Assembly (NCBI GenBank): GCA_002721895.1
Contig: PBLV01000006.1
Location: 125,204 to 132,313, forward strand
Source of the DNA: Verrucomicrobiales bacterium
Lineage (GTDB): Bacteria > Verrucomicrobiota > Verrucomicrobiae > Limisphaerales > UBA1100
Direction: 5' to 3'
Length of the DNA stretch: 7,110 nucleotides
Below are positions 1 through 6,704 of this stretch, piece by piece; positions within the stretch are counted from its first letter, which is position 1, and each line of letters starts with the position of its first letter. Below the pieces are notes generated by a model. It saw nothing but the letters and a program-made list of their open reading frames with translations, made no database searches and was not told the origin of the DNA. The position numbers and the translations under genes were made by a program.

Positions 1-30
1 GCCGATGCTGGCGGCTGTCAAGCGCCAGGG

Positions 31-846
31 CTACAAATTTAAATGCGCGAACAATGCCGCAGGCTCGAGGCGCAGATTGAGGTAAAACGGGCCAAAGCCG
101 CCGTAGCGCGCGCTGACCTCATCGAAGCGCATTTCGTAGACAATGTCCTTCACCGAGCCGGCCTCTTGCGCGAAAAGCGTTACACCCCATTCCCAATCAT
201 CGAGTCCCGTGCTGCCTGTGATCAGCTGCTTGATGCGACCGGCGAACTTGCGCCCCGTCACCGCGTGGGTGCGCATGAGCTTTTTGCGATCGTCGAAATC
301 GTGCATGTACCAGTTGGCACCGCCTTCACGCTTCTTGAGCATGGGATAAAAACACATCACCGGCCACTCGGGCATCTCGGGGTACAGGCGGTACTTTTTG
401 TAGTCGTCATTGCCCGCGCGCAGCTCAGTCAGCTTGGCCTCGTATTCGTCGCTGCCCGGCTCCAGCTTAAACTCCCGCTTGGTGCGCGCCTGCAGGTCGT
501 CGTCGGTGGGCATGTACTCGGTCAATTCCGTGACGCTCAGATAGCTGTACTCCATGTCCAATGCGCCGGCGGGGAAGCATGCTTCCAGATCGCGGTGCAG
601 TTGGCCCAGTCCGCCCAGTTCCTCATGGCACAGCCAGCAGGCCAAGTCGCACTTGCCGCCGACATTGGCAAACGTGCGCAGCAGCGGATGCGAAGCGTTG
701 TTGTTGGCAGCACACAGGGCCTCCAGCTTCTCGCGCGCGCCCGTGCGCTCCTCGGGCGTGAGGTCCTCCCACACCATGCGGTCCACGCGGTAAAACAAAT
801 GCATCACGTGGATGCCCTCGGACAATTTAACACTCGGCAAGCTCAT
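31..846 (-). CDS. hemQ: Coproheme decarboxylase (HemQ/ChdC), chlorite dismutase family
   Basis: Predicted to oxidatively decarboxylate two propionates of iron-coproporphyrin III to give heme b, using peroxide, in the cytoplasm (family knowledge). The 271-residue protein is about the usual length. The C-terminal half carries the family signature: FYPMLKKR (166-173), RTHAVTGRK (192-200), GSTGLDDWEWGVTLF (211-225) and DEVSARYGGFGPFY (242-255). Tyr167 matches the catalytic Tyr, Lys171 the nearby propionate-contacting Lys, His194 the proximal heme ligand, and Gln207 the distal Gln that marks ChdC where chlorite dismutases have Arg. The Tyr-to-His spacing (27) and Tyr-to-Gln spacing (40) equal those I recall for Listeria and Geobacillus enzymes. 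The ATG at 846 is chosen because the longer open frame back to 981 runs into the end of the preceding transporter gene and reads unlike the family. No clear ribosome site is visible. It lies 53 bases after transporter A on the same strand, so co-transcription is likely. An unusual Cys66/Cys70/Cys73 cluster sits in the N-terminal half. Confidence 0.93.
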   Translation of the reverse strand: MSLPSVKLSEGIHVMHLFYRVDRMVWEDLTPEERTGAREKLEALCAANNNASHPLLRTFANVGGKCDLACWLCHEELGGLGQLHRDLEACFPAGALDMEYSYLSVTELTEYMPTDDDLQARTKREFKLEPGSDEYEAKLTELRAGNDDYKKYRLYPEMPEWPVMCFYPMLKKREGGANWYMHDFDDRKKLMRTHAVTGRKFAGRIKQLITGSTGLDDWEWGVTLFAQEAGSVKDIVYEMRFDEVSARYGGFGPFYLNLRLEPAALFAHLNL

Positions 847-899
847 TTTGAATGGGCTCGAAGACTGCGACAAGCGCGGTGGCTTGGCGAGTAAATTGG

Positions 900-2261
900 C
901 TATCCGAATATCTTTGTAATGAGCTGAAAAACACCCACTGCCGCCATGGCTAGCGCGGAAATCCAAAGGAAAAGTGTCCATGTGTTGCCCGGCTGGAGAG
1001 GCGGATCAGTTTTCTGATATCGAAAATAGAGGGCTGCGGCGGCAAGGAATGGCAGCATAAGCGCCTGTGCCACGCCTCCGATGAGCACCATTGCCACCGG
1101 TGCGCCCATGACACAATACAACACCCCGCAAACCAGCGGAATTCCGATACAACATTTGCGCACCAATTCCATCCACTGTGATTCGTCCTTAACCGTTCTC
1201 ACCTTGTACAGCACAAGGCCATCAGCGAGGAGGCGGGCATTTGAAGCAGTGCCGCTGACGAGTGTGGAAAAAAGCACCACAAATGCGCCAACGAGGAAAA
1301 TCGTAAACCCGGCCTTGCCCAATGGTGCGAACATTTTTGATAAATCGACGATCATCCCTTCTTCACTCAAGCCGGTTTTGCGCAGGAACGCTGCTCCAAG
1401 CAGGTAAAACACGACCGTCGCCGAAGTGTAAATAACCATCGACACCCACGCGTCGATTCGCATCACTCGCAGCCAGCCGCGCGCGCGGGAGTACCACGCC
1501 TCGCTGTCCTCGCGCGGGCCGACGTTGCGCGAGTAGCCTTTTTCAAGGCACCAGTACGGGTAGTAAATCAACTCCGTTGCCCCAACGCCAATGATCCCGA
1601 AAGCCGCGAACGCTGTGCTGAAATCATCCGGCAACTGAAACCGCAACCCTTCGCGAATCTGATCGCCCGTGATTGCATATTCCCCCATCGCCGGCGAAGT
1701 CTGCAACATCACCAGGGCGTACACTGTCGACAACGTGAAAAACACCACCATGTACACCGAAAACCGCTCCACCGTCCGATACTTTCCCGAAGCCAAAATC
1801 GCCGCCGTCGCCACCGACACCCCAACCGCCAGCCACTTATCCGGTGTCATGAAACCTTCCCCACCCTTCGGAATCCAGTTCAACTCACCAAACACCTGCG
1901 CCACCCCACCGACGATGCCACCCAACTGGAAAAACACTGCCACATACATAAACAGCCAACACCATACCAACCAGGAAACCACCAGCCGGGGCCCAGGCAT
2001 TGCGTTCATTAACTGCAACGTCGTCTTGCCATTAGCCACCGCCGCCCGCCCCAGCTCCACCTGAACGAACACCTTGATGATGCACCCGATGATGATGAAC
2101 CAAAGCAGCGAGAACCCATGGTCCGCCCCCACCTTCGGCGTGGCGATGAGCTCGCCCGAGCCGACAATGCAGGCCGTGACAATTAACCCTGGCCCTAGGT
2201 GTTTAAAGATCCCTCCCCAGTGTGTCGGGGCATCCTGGGGCTGCGCGTGATCCACGGACAT
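900..2261 (-). CDS. NRAMP-like membrane transporter, paralogue A
   Basis: A 453-residue multi-pass membrane protein (about 11 hydrophobic segments) of the NRAMP/SLC11 fold, by its N-terminal GPGLI lead into TM1 and overall layout. Classical members import Mn2+ or Fe2+ with proton coupling, through Asp and Asn of a DPGN motif in TM1 and Met of an MPH motif in TM6. Here TM1 has GSGE (34-37) and TM6 has GVGATE (225-230), so the usual metal ligands are missing and the substrate cannot be assumed. Distinctive shared blocks with transporter B are GGIVGGV (114-120), PYWCLEKGY (235-243) and a helix beginning DAWVSMVIYT (270-279). Start choice: the ATG at 2261 puts a short polar leader before TM1, as in transporter B. 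A TTG at 2288 is also in frame, but a -10-like hexamer overlaps it. No strong ribosome site is seen for either. The neighbours are hemQ downstream on the same strand and a divergent acyltransferase upstream. It could be a Mn, Fe or Mg transporter or carry a non-metal substrate. Confidence 0.87.
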   Translation of the reverse strand: MSVDHAQPQDAPTHWGGIFKHLGPGLIVTACIVGSGELIATPKVGADHGFSLLWFIIIGCIIKVFVQVELGRAAVANGKTTLQLMNAMPGPRLVVSWLVWCWLFMYVAVFFQLGGIVGGVAQVFGELNWIPKGGEGFMTPDKWLAVGVSVATAAILASGKYRTVERFSVYMVVFFTLSTVYALVMLQTSPAMGEYAITGDQIREGLRFQLPDDFSTAFAAFGIIGVGATELIYYPYWCLEKGYSRNVGPREDSEAWYSRARGWLRVMRIDAWVSMVIYTSATVVFYLLGAAFLRKTGLSEEGMIVDLSKMFAPLGKAGFTIFLVGAFVVLFSTLVSGTASNARLLADGLVLYKVRTVKDESQWMELVRKCCIGIPLVCGVLYCVMGAPVAMVLIGGVAQALMLPFLAAAALYFRYQKTDPPLQPGNTWTLFLWISALAMAAVGVFQLITKIFG

Positions 2262-2396
2262 CGGCGGAAGGTAGTGGATAACACCCAATCATACAAGGGC
2301 CAGCGGCGGGCATTAGCGTTTGTGCTGGCGGCAAGAGTTTGGCTTAATGGGGCTGTGTTCGGATTTGGCAAGCGCGAGGTTCAGGACCGGTTTGCA
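2262..2396. promoter_or_regulatory. Divergent intergenic promoter region
   Basis: This 135-base gap separates the divergent starts of transporter A and the acyltransferase, so it should hold both promoters if those starts are right. On the minus strand TATGAT (plus-strand positions 2288-2293) matches the -10 consensus at five of six bases and would give a leader of about 20 bases before the ATG at 2261. No convincing -35 lies at the proper distance. On the plus strand TTGTGC (2320-2325) and CTTAAT (2343-2348) are spaced 17 bases apart, but both hexamers are weak. I see no clear operator palindrome or Fur/MntR-type box. Assignment of individual promoters is tentative. Confidence 0.35.
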
Positions 2397-3512
2397 ATGT
2401 CAGCACTGGGATTGCCTTATGAATTTGTGCCACCCCGAATGGGGCTCCGAGTGCCATCAATACTACAGCGCATACTACCGTGGTACATGAACCGAAAGTA
2501 CGGCATCGAACACTGGGAGGTTCGGGGTGCCAGCAGACTCCGAAAGTCCGTGGACGCCGGAAAAGGCATTATCCTGACCCCCAACCACTCGCGCGACAGT
2601 GACTCCCTTGGGATAGGTTTCGCAGGCATTCCCAGCCATGTTCATCCTCATTTTATGGCTGGCTGGCATGTGATTCTAGAAAACGGTCTGCAGAAATTTG
2701 TCATCCCTCGAGCGGGAGGATTCAGCATTTTACGGGAGGGCAGTGACAGAAAAGCCATCCGAGTAGCCACAGATCTTGTGACACATGACTCCCGCCCACT
2801 CATCGTTTTTCCCGAAGGGCATGTAACCCGAATGAACGATCGCTTGGCAGATTTGCAAGACGGGGTTGCCCTAATCGCAAGGCAAGCGGCGCGACGGAGA
2901 AAATCCAAGGCAAACCCGGGTACAACCGTACATCCGGTTGCCATCAAATACCGGTTTGAAGGCAACTTTGGCCACGCCATCCGCCCAAAGCTTGCCCGCT
3001 TGGAACGTGAGCTGGATTTGAGTGGCACGATTCCATCCGGCGATGTCCCACGCCTTGAAAGAATTCGCGAGGCTATCATCGGAAAAACAGAGATAGATGA
3101 TCTACTTTTGCCACTGGAAAAAAAATGGCGACATCCTAACTCCGGCAGTACTTATGACAGAGTCAGGCGCCTACGCACATCCATCCTCAGCCACGCCCTG
3201 AAATCCAAAAAATCCCAGGGAGATTTGTGCCGCGACCTAAAAACCGGCACCAAGGCTCTGCAGTTAGCCAGCCTTCAGCCCGAGTATCTTGCCGAAGCTC
3301 CAAGCGTTGAGCGCTACATGGAAACCCTAGATAACCTTACCGAGGATGTTTTTGGAGAAATTAACACCGACAGGCCTTGGCGAATGGTTCTGGAGATTGG
3401 CGAACCCATTGAAGTTTCCCCCGAACACAAAAACTTGGGCAAAGCCATCCACAGCGCGCTGAAAACACAGCTCGCCGCATTGACAGCGGAACTCAACCAA
3501 CCCCTTTCCTAG
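2397..3512 (+). CDS. PlsC-type acyltransferase with long C-terminal extension
   Basis: A 371-residue protein with the glycerolipid acyltransferase (PlsC/LPLAT) motif order. Motif I is NHSRDSD (63-69), the HxxxxD catalytic pair being His64 and Asp69. Motif II is GFSILR around 108-113, motif III FPEGHVTR (138-145), and motif IV VHPVAIKY (178-185). The family moves an acyl group from acyl-CoA or acyl-ACP to a lysophospholipid or similar acceptor at the membrane. Motif III has His where FPEGT is usual. Known PlsC enzymes are near 240 residues. Here about 185 residues follow motif IV, charged and probably helical, so the acceptor may differ from lysophosphatidic acid. Start: the ATG at 2397 has a weak AGGA ten bases upstream. 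In-frame GTG at 2274 (412 residues) and GTG at 2199 are alternatives, but the latter would run into the transporter A gene. The stop TAG at 3510-3512 overlaps the stop of the opposing small gene. Codon use is visibly less GC-rich at third positions than in hemQ (rare-looking ATA, CTA, CGA). No immediate plus-strand partner is present. Confidence 0.85.
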   Translation: MSALGLPYEFVPPRMGLRVPSILQRILPWYMNRKYGIEHWEVRGASRLRKSVDAGKGIILTPNHSRDSDSLGIGFAGIPSHVHPHFMAGWHVILENGLQKFVIPRAGGFSILREGSDRKAIRVATDLVTHDSRPLIVFPEGHVTRMNDRLADLQDGVALIARQAARRRKSKANPGTTVHPVAIKYRFEGNFGHAIRPKLARLERELDLSGTIPSGDVPRLERIREAIIGKTEIDDLLLPLEKKWRHPNSGSTYDRVRRLRTSILSHALKSKKSQGDLCRDLKTGTKALQLASLQPEYLAEAPSVERYMETLDNLTEDVFGEINTDRPWRMVLEIGEPIEVSPEHKNLGKAIHSALKTQLAALTAELNQPLS

Positions 3513-3721
3513 GCCTCGGAGCCCTCCACGTAGCCCTCTTCCTGATAACCCGGCGTGAAGACTGCCATTGCCTTGATGGTTGCTCCTGTGCCCTCCCCTT
3601 CCTGGATCATGGCCACACTGATCGGCTCCATGTAATGCTGCATCCCGTAGCGGTTGATGGCCGCCGAACATTCCTCCACCGAATACGCGGTGAAACCAAC
3701 AACTTCATTCTGCATTGCCAT
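3509..3721 (-). CDS. Small acidic protein of unknown function
   Basis: I do not recognise this 70-residue protein. It is strongly acidic (ten Glu against one Lys and one Arg), Met-rich (six Met), and has no signal peptide or membrane segment. A likely layout is a helix around 16-30 (ECSAAINRYG) followed by two strands, PISVAMIQEG and TIKAMAVFTPGY, and an acidic tail. By hand count about 50 of 70 codons end in G or C, which fits a real gene in this genome and argues against a chance frame. It starts at an ATG 43 bases after the end of transporter B on the same strand, so it is probably the last gene of the sulfatase operon. Met3 at 3715 is an alternative start; no clear ribosome site precedes either. 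Its TAG stop (3509-3511) overlaps the TAG stop of the convergent acyltransferase within the palindrome CCTAGG. It might be an accessory or regulatory partner of the transporter, which is inference only. Confidence 0.62.
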   Translation of the reverse strand: MAMQNEVVGFTAYSVEECSAAINRYGMQHYMEPISVAMIQEGEGTGATIKAMAVFTPGYQEEGYVEGSEA

Positions 3722-3764
3722 GGCTTTTGGGGTCCGCGCATTGAGCGGCCAAAAGGCAGACAGG

Positions 3765-5276
3765 TCAACTCATCAATTTGCCCAGCCTGCTCCACGCCAG
3801 ATAAAATCCAATGGCCAAAAAGCTAATAAAGGAAACACACAGGAAGAAATCCCACACCGGGCCCGGTGCCAATCGCAGATCCGTGCGCCGGCATCTGAAC
3901 CACAAAATCCCAAACCCCAACATCGGCAACAACAGTGATTGCATCAAGCCGGAGAAAATGACCAAACGAGCCGGGTTGGGCCAAACGATGTACACCAGCG
4001 CACAGATCACAGGCAGCAAGCCCCCCAGCCAGCGCACCCCTTTGCGGCGTGTGGATTCGTCCAATTTCACAAACCCGGCCACTCCAACCACATCGGTAAA
4101 CATTCGTGCCTTGCCCGCGTTGGATATGAAAAAAGTTGAGAACAAAACCGCAAAAGCTCCGAAAAGAAAAATCGCCTGCGCCCATCCGCCGAACACCGGA
4201 AGATACATCGCTGACAAGGTCCGAATCAAATCCGCCTTCTCCGGTACCAGCCCCAACCGCGAAAGCACGGCCGCTCCCAGCAGGTAGAACACCACTGTGC
4301 AGAATGTGTAAATCACCATCGATGCCCAGGCATCCCATTGCAGGACACGCACCCAACCTCGCGCCCGCCGCACCCAGGATTCCGACCCATCCGGCCGGCC
4401 TGTCCATCTCCCATAGCCCTTTTCCAAGCACCAGTAGGGGTAGGCCACAATTTCCGACGCTCCAACACCGATAATCCCAAACGTCGCCAAGGCAAGCCCC
4501 AGCTTATCCTCGCCCGAGGTCAGGAATGACAAGCCCAGTCCCTCCCGAAGATTGACTCCGTGAATAGCCCAAGCCTCGTGAGACTGTAAGGCAAACAAAT
4601 TGGCAATCGTCACCAGCGTGAAAGATGCCACCAGCACGGTAGCAAAGGTTTCAATAAATCCAAACCCACCCCGCACGAGTATAAAGGACGCCAAGCCCGC
4701 CAGCAGCAATGCCCACCACTTGTCATCTTGCGGTTTCTTTTCAAAATCAAACCCGCTAATGCGGCGGCGAAGATCCTGCATCTGCCCCGTCTCTTCGGCT
4801 GACTGTTTTTCCAGCACACGCAGCTGGGCACGCGCTTCCGCAGCACGATTGTACGCCCGGCCTTCCGATGTCAGCGGAACCGAAATTGCCATCGCCTGCC
4901 CTACCCCTCCCACAATCCCACCCAGTTGCCCCAAACCCGCCATCATGGTGAGAATCCAAAACAAAACGATCCAATTCGCCATTACTTGACGTCCGCCCCA
5001 CTTGAACCCAACTCGCGGCCCGGGCGCCTCGTTGAACGCCTCCAGCGAAGTCTTCCCGCTGGAGATCGCATATCGTGCGATCTCCACCTGTACAAACACC
5101 TTGATCACACAGCCGAAAATGATCAGGCCCAGAAAAATAAAACCCGCCCGGGCCCCCGTCTGGGTCGCCGCGATCAACTCCCCCGAACCAACAATGGAAC
5201 CAGCCAGAATGAGCCCCGGCCCGAGCGTGCGCAGAATACCGCCCAGCGTACGCGGAGGCTCACGCACGTCACTCAC
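3765..5276 (-). CDS. NRAMP-like membrane transporter, paralogue B, with coiled-coil insertion
   Basis: A 503-residue multi-pass membrane protein, paralogous to transporter A. Shared blocks are GSIVGSGELIA in TM1 (26-36), IKVFVQVE (58-65), GGIVGGV (119-125), GVGASE in TM6 (270-275), PYWCLEKGY (280-288) and DAWASMVIYT (315-324). As in A, the NRAMP metal motifs DPGN and MPH are absent; Glu33 and Glu275 occupy the unwound parts of TM1 and TM6. Between the third and fourth hydrophobic segments it has about 39 more residues than A (region 134-186). This insert is rich in Ala, Glu, Arg, Gln and Leu and probably a soluble helical hairpin or coiled coil. Start choice is well supported: GTG at 5276 lies seven bases after GGAGG, overlaps the sulfatase stop as GTGA, and gives an N-terminus matching A. 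An upstream in-frame GTG at 5327 would run 17 codons into the sulfatase gene. Substrate is unknown: a divalent metal, or a compound handled with the sulfatase. Confidence 0.88.
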   Translation of the reverse strand: MSDVREPPRTLGGILRTLGPGLILAGSIVGSGELIAATQTGARAGFIFLGLIIFGCVIKVFVQVEIARYAISSGKTSLEAFNEAPGPRVGFKWGGRQVMANWIVLFWILTMMAGLGQLGGIVGGVGQAMAISVPLTSEGRAYNRAAEARAQLRVLEKQSAEETGQMQDLRRRISGFDFEKKPQDDKWWALLLAGLASFILVRGGFGFIETFATVLVASFTLVTIANLFALQSHEAWAIHGVNLREGLGLSFLTSGEDKLGLALATFGIIGVGASEIVAYPYWCLEKGYGRWTGRPDGSESWVRRARGWVRVLQWDAWASMVIYTFCTVVFYLLGAAVLSRLGLVPEKADLIRTLSAMYLPVFGGWAQAIFLFGAFAVLFSTFFISNAGKARMFTDVVGVAGFVKLDESTRRKGVRWLGGLLPVICALVYIVWPNPARLVIFSGLMQSLLLPMLGFGILWFRCRRTDLRLAPGPVWDFFLCVSFISFLAIGFYLAWSRLGKLMS

Positions 5277-6703
5277 CGCCAGTCCTCCGCCCAACCCGCC
5301 GTATGAACTTGGCTGCGGATATGCCACTCCCGAAGAACGCCCAACAGTTCCGCCTTTGCATCGACTGCGACAGGATCATTCCACAAATTTCGCATCTCCT
5401 CCGGATCCTTCTTCAGGTTGAACAACTGCCCATAATCCGCGTCAAGGAAGTGAACCAGCTTCCAGCCCCGCGAACGGACCATCGTCATGAAGGGGCCATC
5501 GGTATAAATCCCGTCCTTCACCTGCTCAGCAAATACATGTTCCCTCCCCGCCCATTCCTTCCCCTCCAGTGCAGGCAAAACTGATTCCGCTTCAAATGTA
5601 CCCGGCAACTCTATGCCGGCCAGTTCCAGAATCGCCGCGCCCATGTCCATGGACTGCATCAGCCCTTCCACTCGCGTCCCGCCTTGGAATCGCCCAGGCG
5701 CCCAAACCATCAGAGGCACCCGAACAATCGTGTCGTACATCGTCCATTTCTGACTGTGCCCGTGGTCGGTAAGGCAGTCGCCATGGTCGCTGGTAAAAAT
5801 AACCACCGAATTTTCAAGCAGACCCTTCTCCTCCAAGGTATCCATCAGTTCGCCCAGCTTCTCATCAATCATCGTCACATTGGCGAGATAATAGCGGCGC
5901 TGGCGAAGACGCTGTTCGTGCGTGGGATTCAGGTCGTGCACCACCGAATCGTGATCCACGTCAACATTATGCTGGCGCATGATTTTGAACGGCGGCGGCT
6001 GGCTTTCCAAATCATCCTCGCAAACATCCTGCAACGGGATGTCGCGCTCCAAGTAAGGCTCCAAGTGGCGCGGCACGGGATCGTACGGCGGATGCGGCCC
6101 GGGAAAACCCACCTGCAGGAACAGCGGCTTGTCCACTGGCTTGCTCTCAAGCCACCACGTCGCGAAATTGCCCACGAAAAAATCCGAGTGCGTCTCCTCC
6201 GGCAAATCCCAGGTAAACGCGCCAAGACTTTCACGATAATCCCCACGCTCACGATATTTCTCCCGCTGCTGCTTCACTAGCCCCCTCGCCGCCAGCCCCT
6301 TGTCCCACTCATCAAAAAAATAACGCCCCTCGAGGTAACGGTCCTTGTTCTCGACAACATAACGCTCATGAAAGCCCGCTGGTGCATTGTACGGCCACGT
6401 ATGCATCTTGCCGACATTCACGCAGTGATAGCCCGCATCCGCCATCAACTCCACCCAGCTGTGTCGCCATGTGTCCGCATTCTTTAAGATCCCCGTAGTG
6501 TGCGGATAGTAGCCCGTAAACAGACTTGCCCTCGAGCTGGCACAAGAAGGTGCCGTCACGTAGCAATTGGTGAACGTCACACCTTCGCGCACGAGCCTGT
6601 CCATGTTGGGCGTATCCACGTGCGGAAATCCCAACGCATTAATGGTATCGAAACGCTGCTGGTCCGTGATGACAAAGATGATGTTCGGTTGCTGCTTGCT
6701 CAT
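5273..6703 (-). CDS. Cytoplasmic sulfatase (S1/COG3119 type) with CxSxR active-site motif
   Basis: A 476-residue type I sulfatase, predicted to hydrolyse a sulfate ester using a formylglycine made from Cys and a bound divalent metal. Visible family elements are PNIIFVITDQQR (6-17, metal Asp14 with Gln15 where many have a second Asp), the active-site segment CASSRASLFTG (54-64), GKMH (Lys99, His101), GPHPP (His204), TSDHGD (Asp306, His307) and GHSQK (Lys319). The typical C-terminal stretch GQLFNLKKDPEE (425-436) follows. The signature is normally CxPxR; here Ser replaces Pro, while Cys54 and Arg58 are kept. There is no signal peptide, unlike many sulfatases of PVC bacteria, so it probably acts in the cytoplasm. 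The ATG at 6703 starts one base after the stop of the upstream oxidoreductase. An open frame back to 6781 overlaps that gene and adds residues unlike the family. Its TGA overlaps the start of transporter B. The exact substrate cannot be read; a sulfated sugar is likely from the operon context. Confidence 0.93.
   Translation of the reverse strand: MSKQQPNIIFVITDQQRFDTINALGFPHVDTPNMDRLVREGVTFTNCYVTAPSCASSRASLFTGYYPHTTGILKNADTWRHSWVELMADAGYHCVNVGKMHTWPYNAPAGFHERYVVENKDRYLEGRYFFDEWDKGLAARGLVKQQREKYRERGDYRESLGAFTWDLPEETHSDFFVGNFATWWLESKPVDKPLFLQVGFPGPHPPYDPVPRHLEPYLERDIPLQDVCEDDLESQPPPFKIMRQHNVDVDHDSVVHDLNPTHEQRLRQRRYYLANVTMIDEKLGELMDTLEEKGLLENSVVIFTSDHGDCLTDHGHSQKWTMYDTIVRVPLMVWAPGRFQGGTRVEGLMQSMDMGAAILELAGIELPGTFEAESVLPALEGKEWAGREHVFAEQVKDGIYTDGPFMTMVRSRGWKLVHFLDADYGQLFNLKKDPEEMRNLWNDPVAVDAKAELLGVLREWHIRSQVHTAGWAEDWR
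5284..5288 (-). promoter_or_regulatory. Shine-Dalgarno site for transporter B inside the sulfatase end
   Basis: GGAGG on the minus strand lies seven bases before the GTG start at 5276. It is contained in the last codons of the sulfatase (Glu-Asp region). It is the clearest ribosome site in the window and decides the transporter start. With the GTGA stop-start overlap it implies translational coupling. Confidence 0.8.
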
Positions 6704-6704
6704 T

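Noticed and set aside
1..42. Possible 3' end of a convergent plus-strand gene at the left edge
   Set aside because: Several frames reach a stop soon after the edge; too short to tell coding from chance, and one candidate would overlap hemQ by more than 50 bases.
43..894. Long open frame on the plus strand (283 codons) opposite hemQ
   Set aside because: It mirrors the GC-rich third positions of hemQ, and its translation is low-complexity and unlike any family, whereas hemQ has clear catalytic motifs.
847..899. Terminator or promoter between transporter A and hemQ
   Set aside because: No stable hairpin with a T-run and no convincing -35/-10 pair could be seen in these 53 bases.
847..981. N-terminal extension of hemQ
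   Set aside because: It overlaps the end of the transporter A gene and adds 45 residues unlike HemQ; the ATG at 846 gives the usual length.
2199..2396. Longer acyltransferase N-terminus from GTG at 2199 or 2274
   Set aside because: 2199 runs into the transporter A coding region and promoter gap. 2274 remains possible, but the ATG at 2397 is preferred with a weak AGGA upstream.
3823..4431. Open frame of 202 codons on the minus strand within transporter B
   Set aside because: Shifted frame of the transporter gene; Gly-rich translation with no domain, while the transporter frame is paralogous to A over its whole length.
5277..5327. Upstream GTG start for transporter B
   Set aside because: The GTG at 5276 has a GGAGG at ideal spacing and the GTGA overlap; the extra 17 residues have no counterpart in transporter A.
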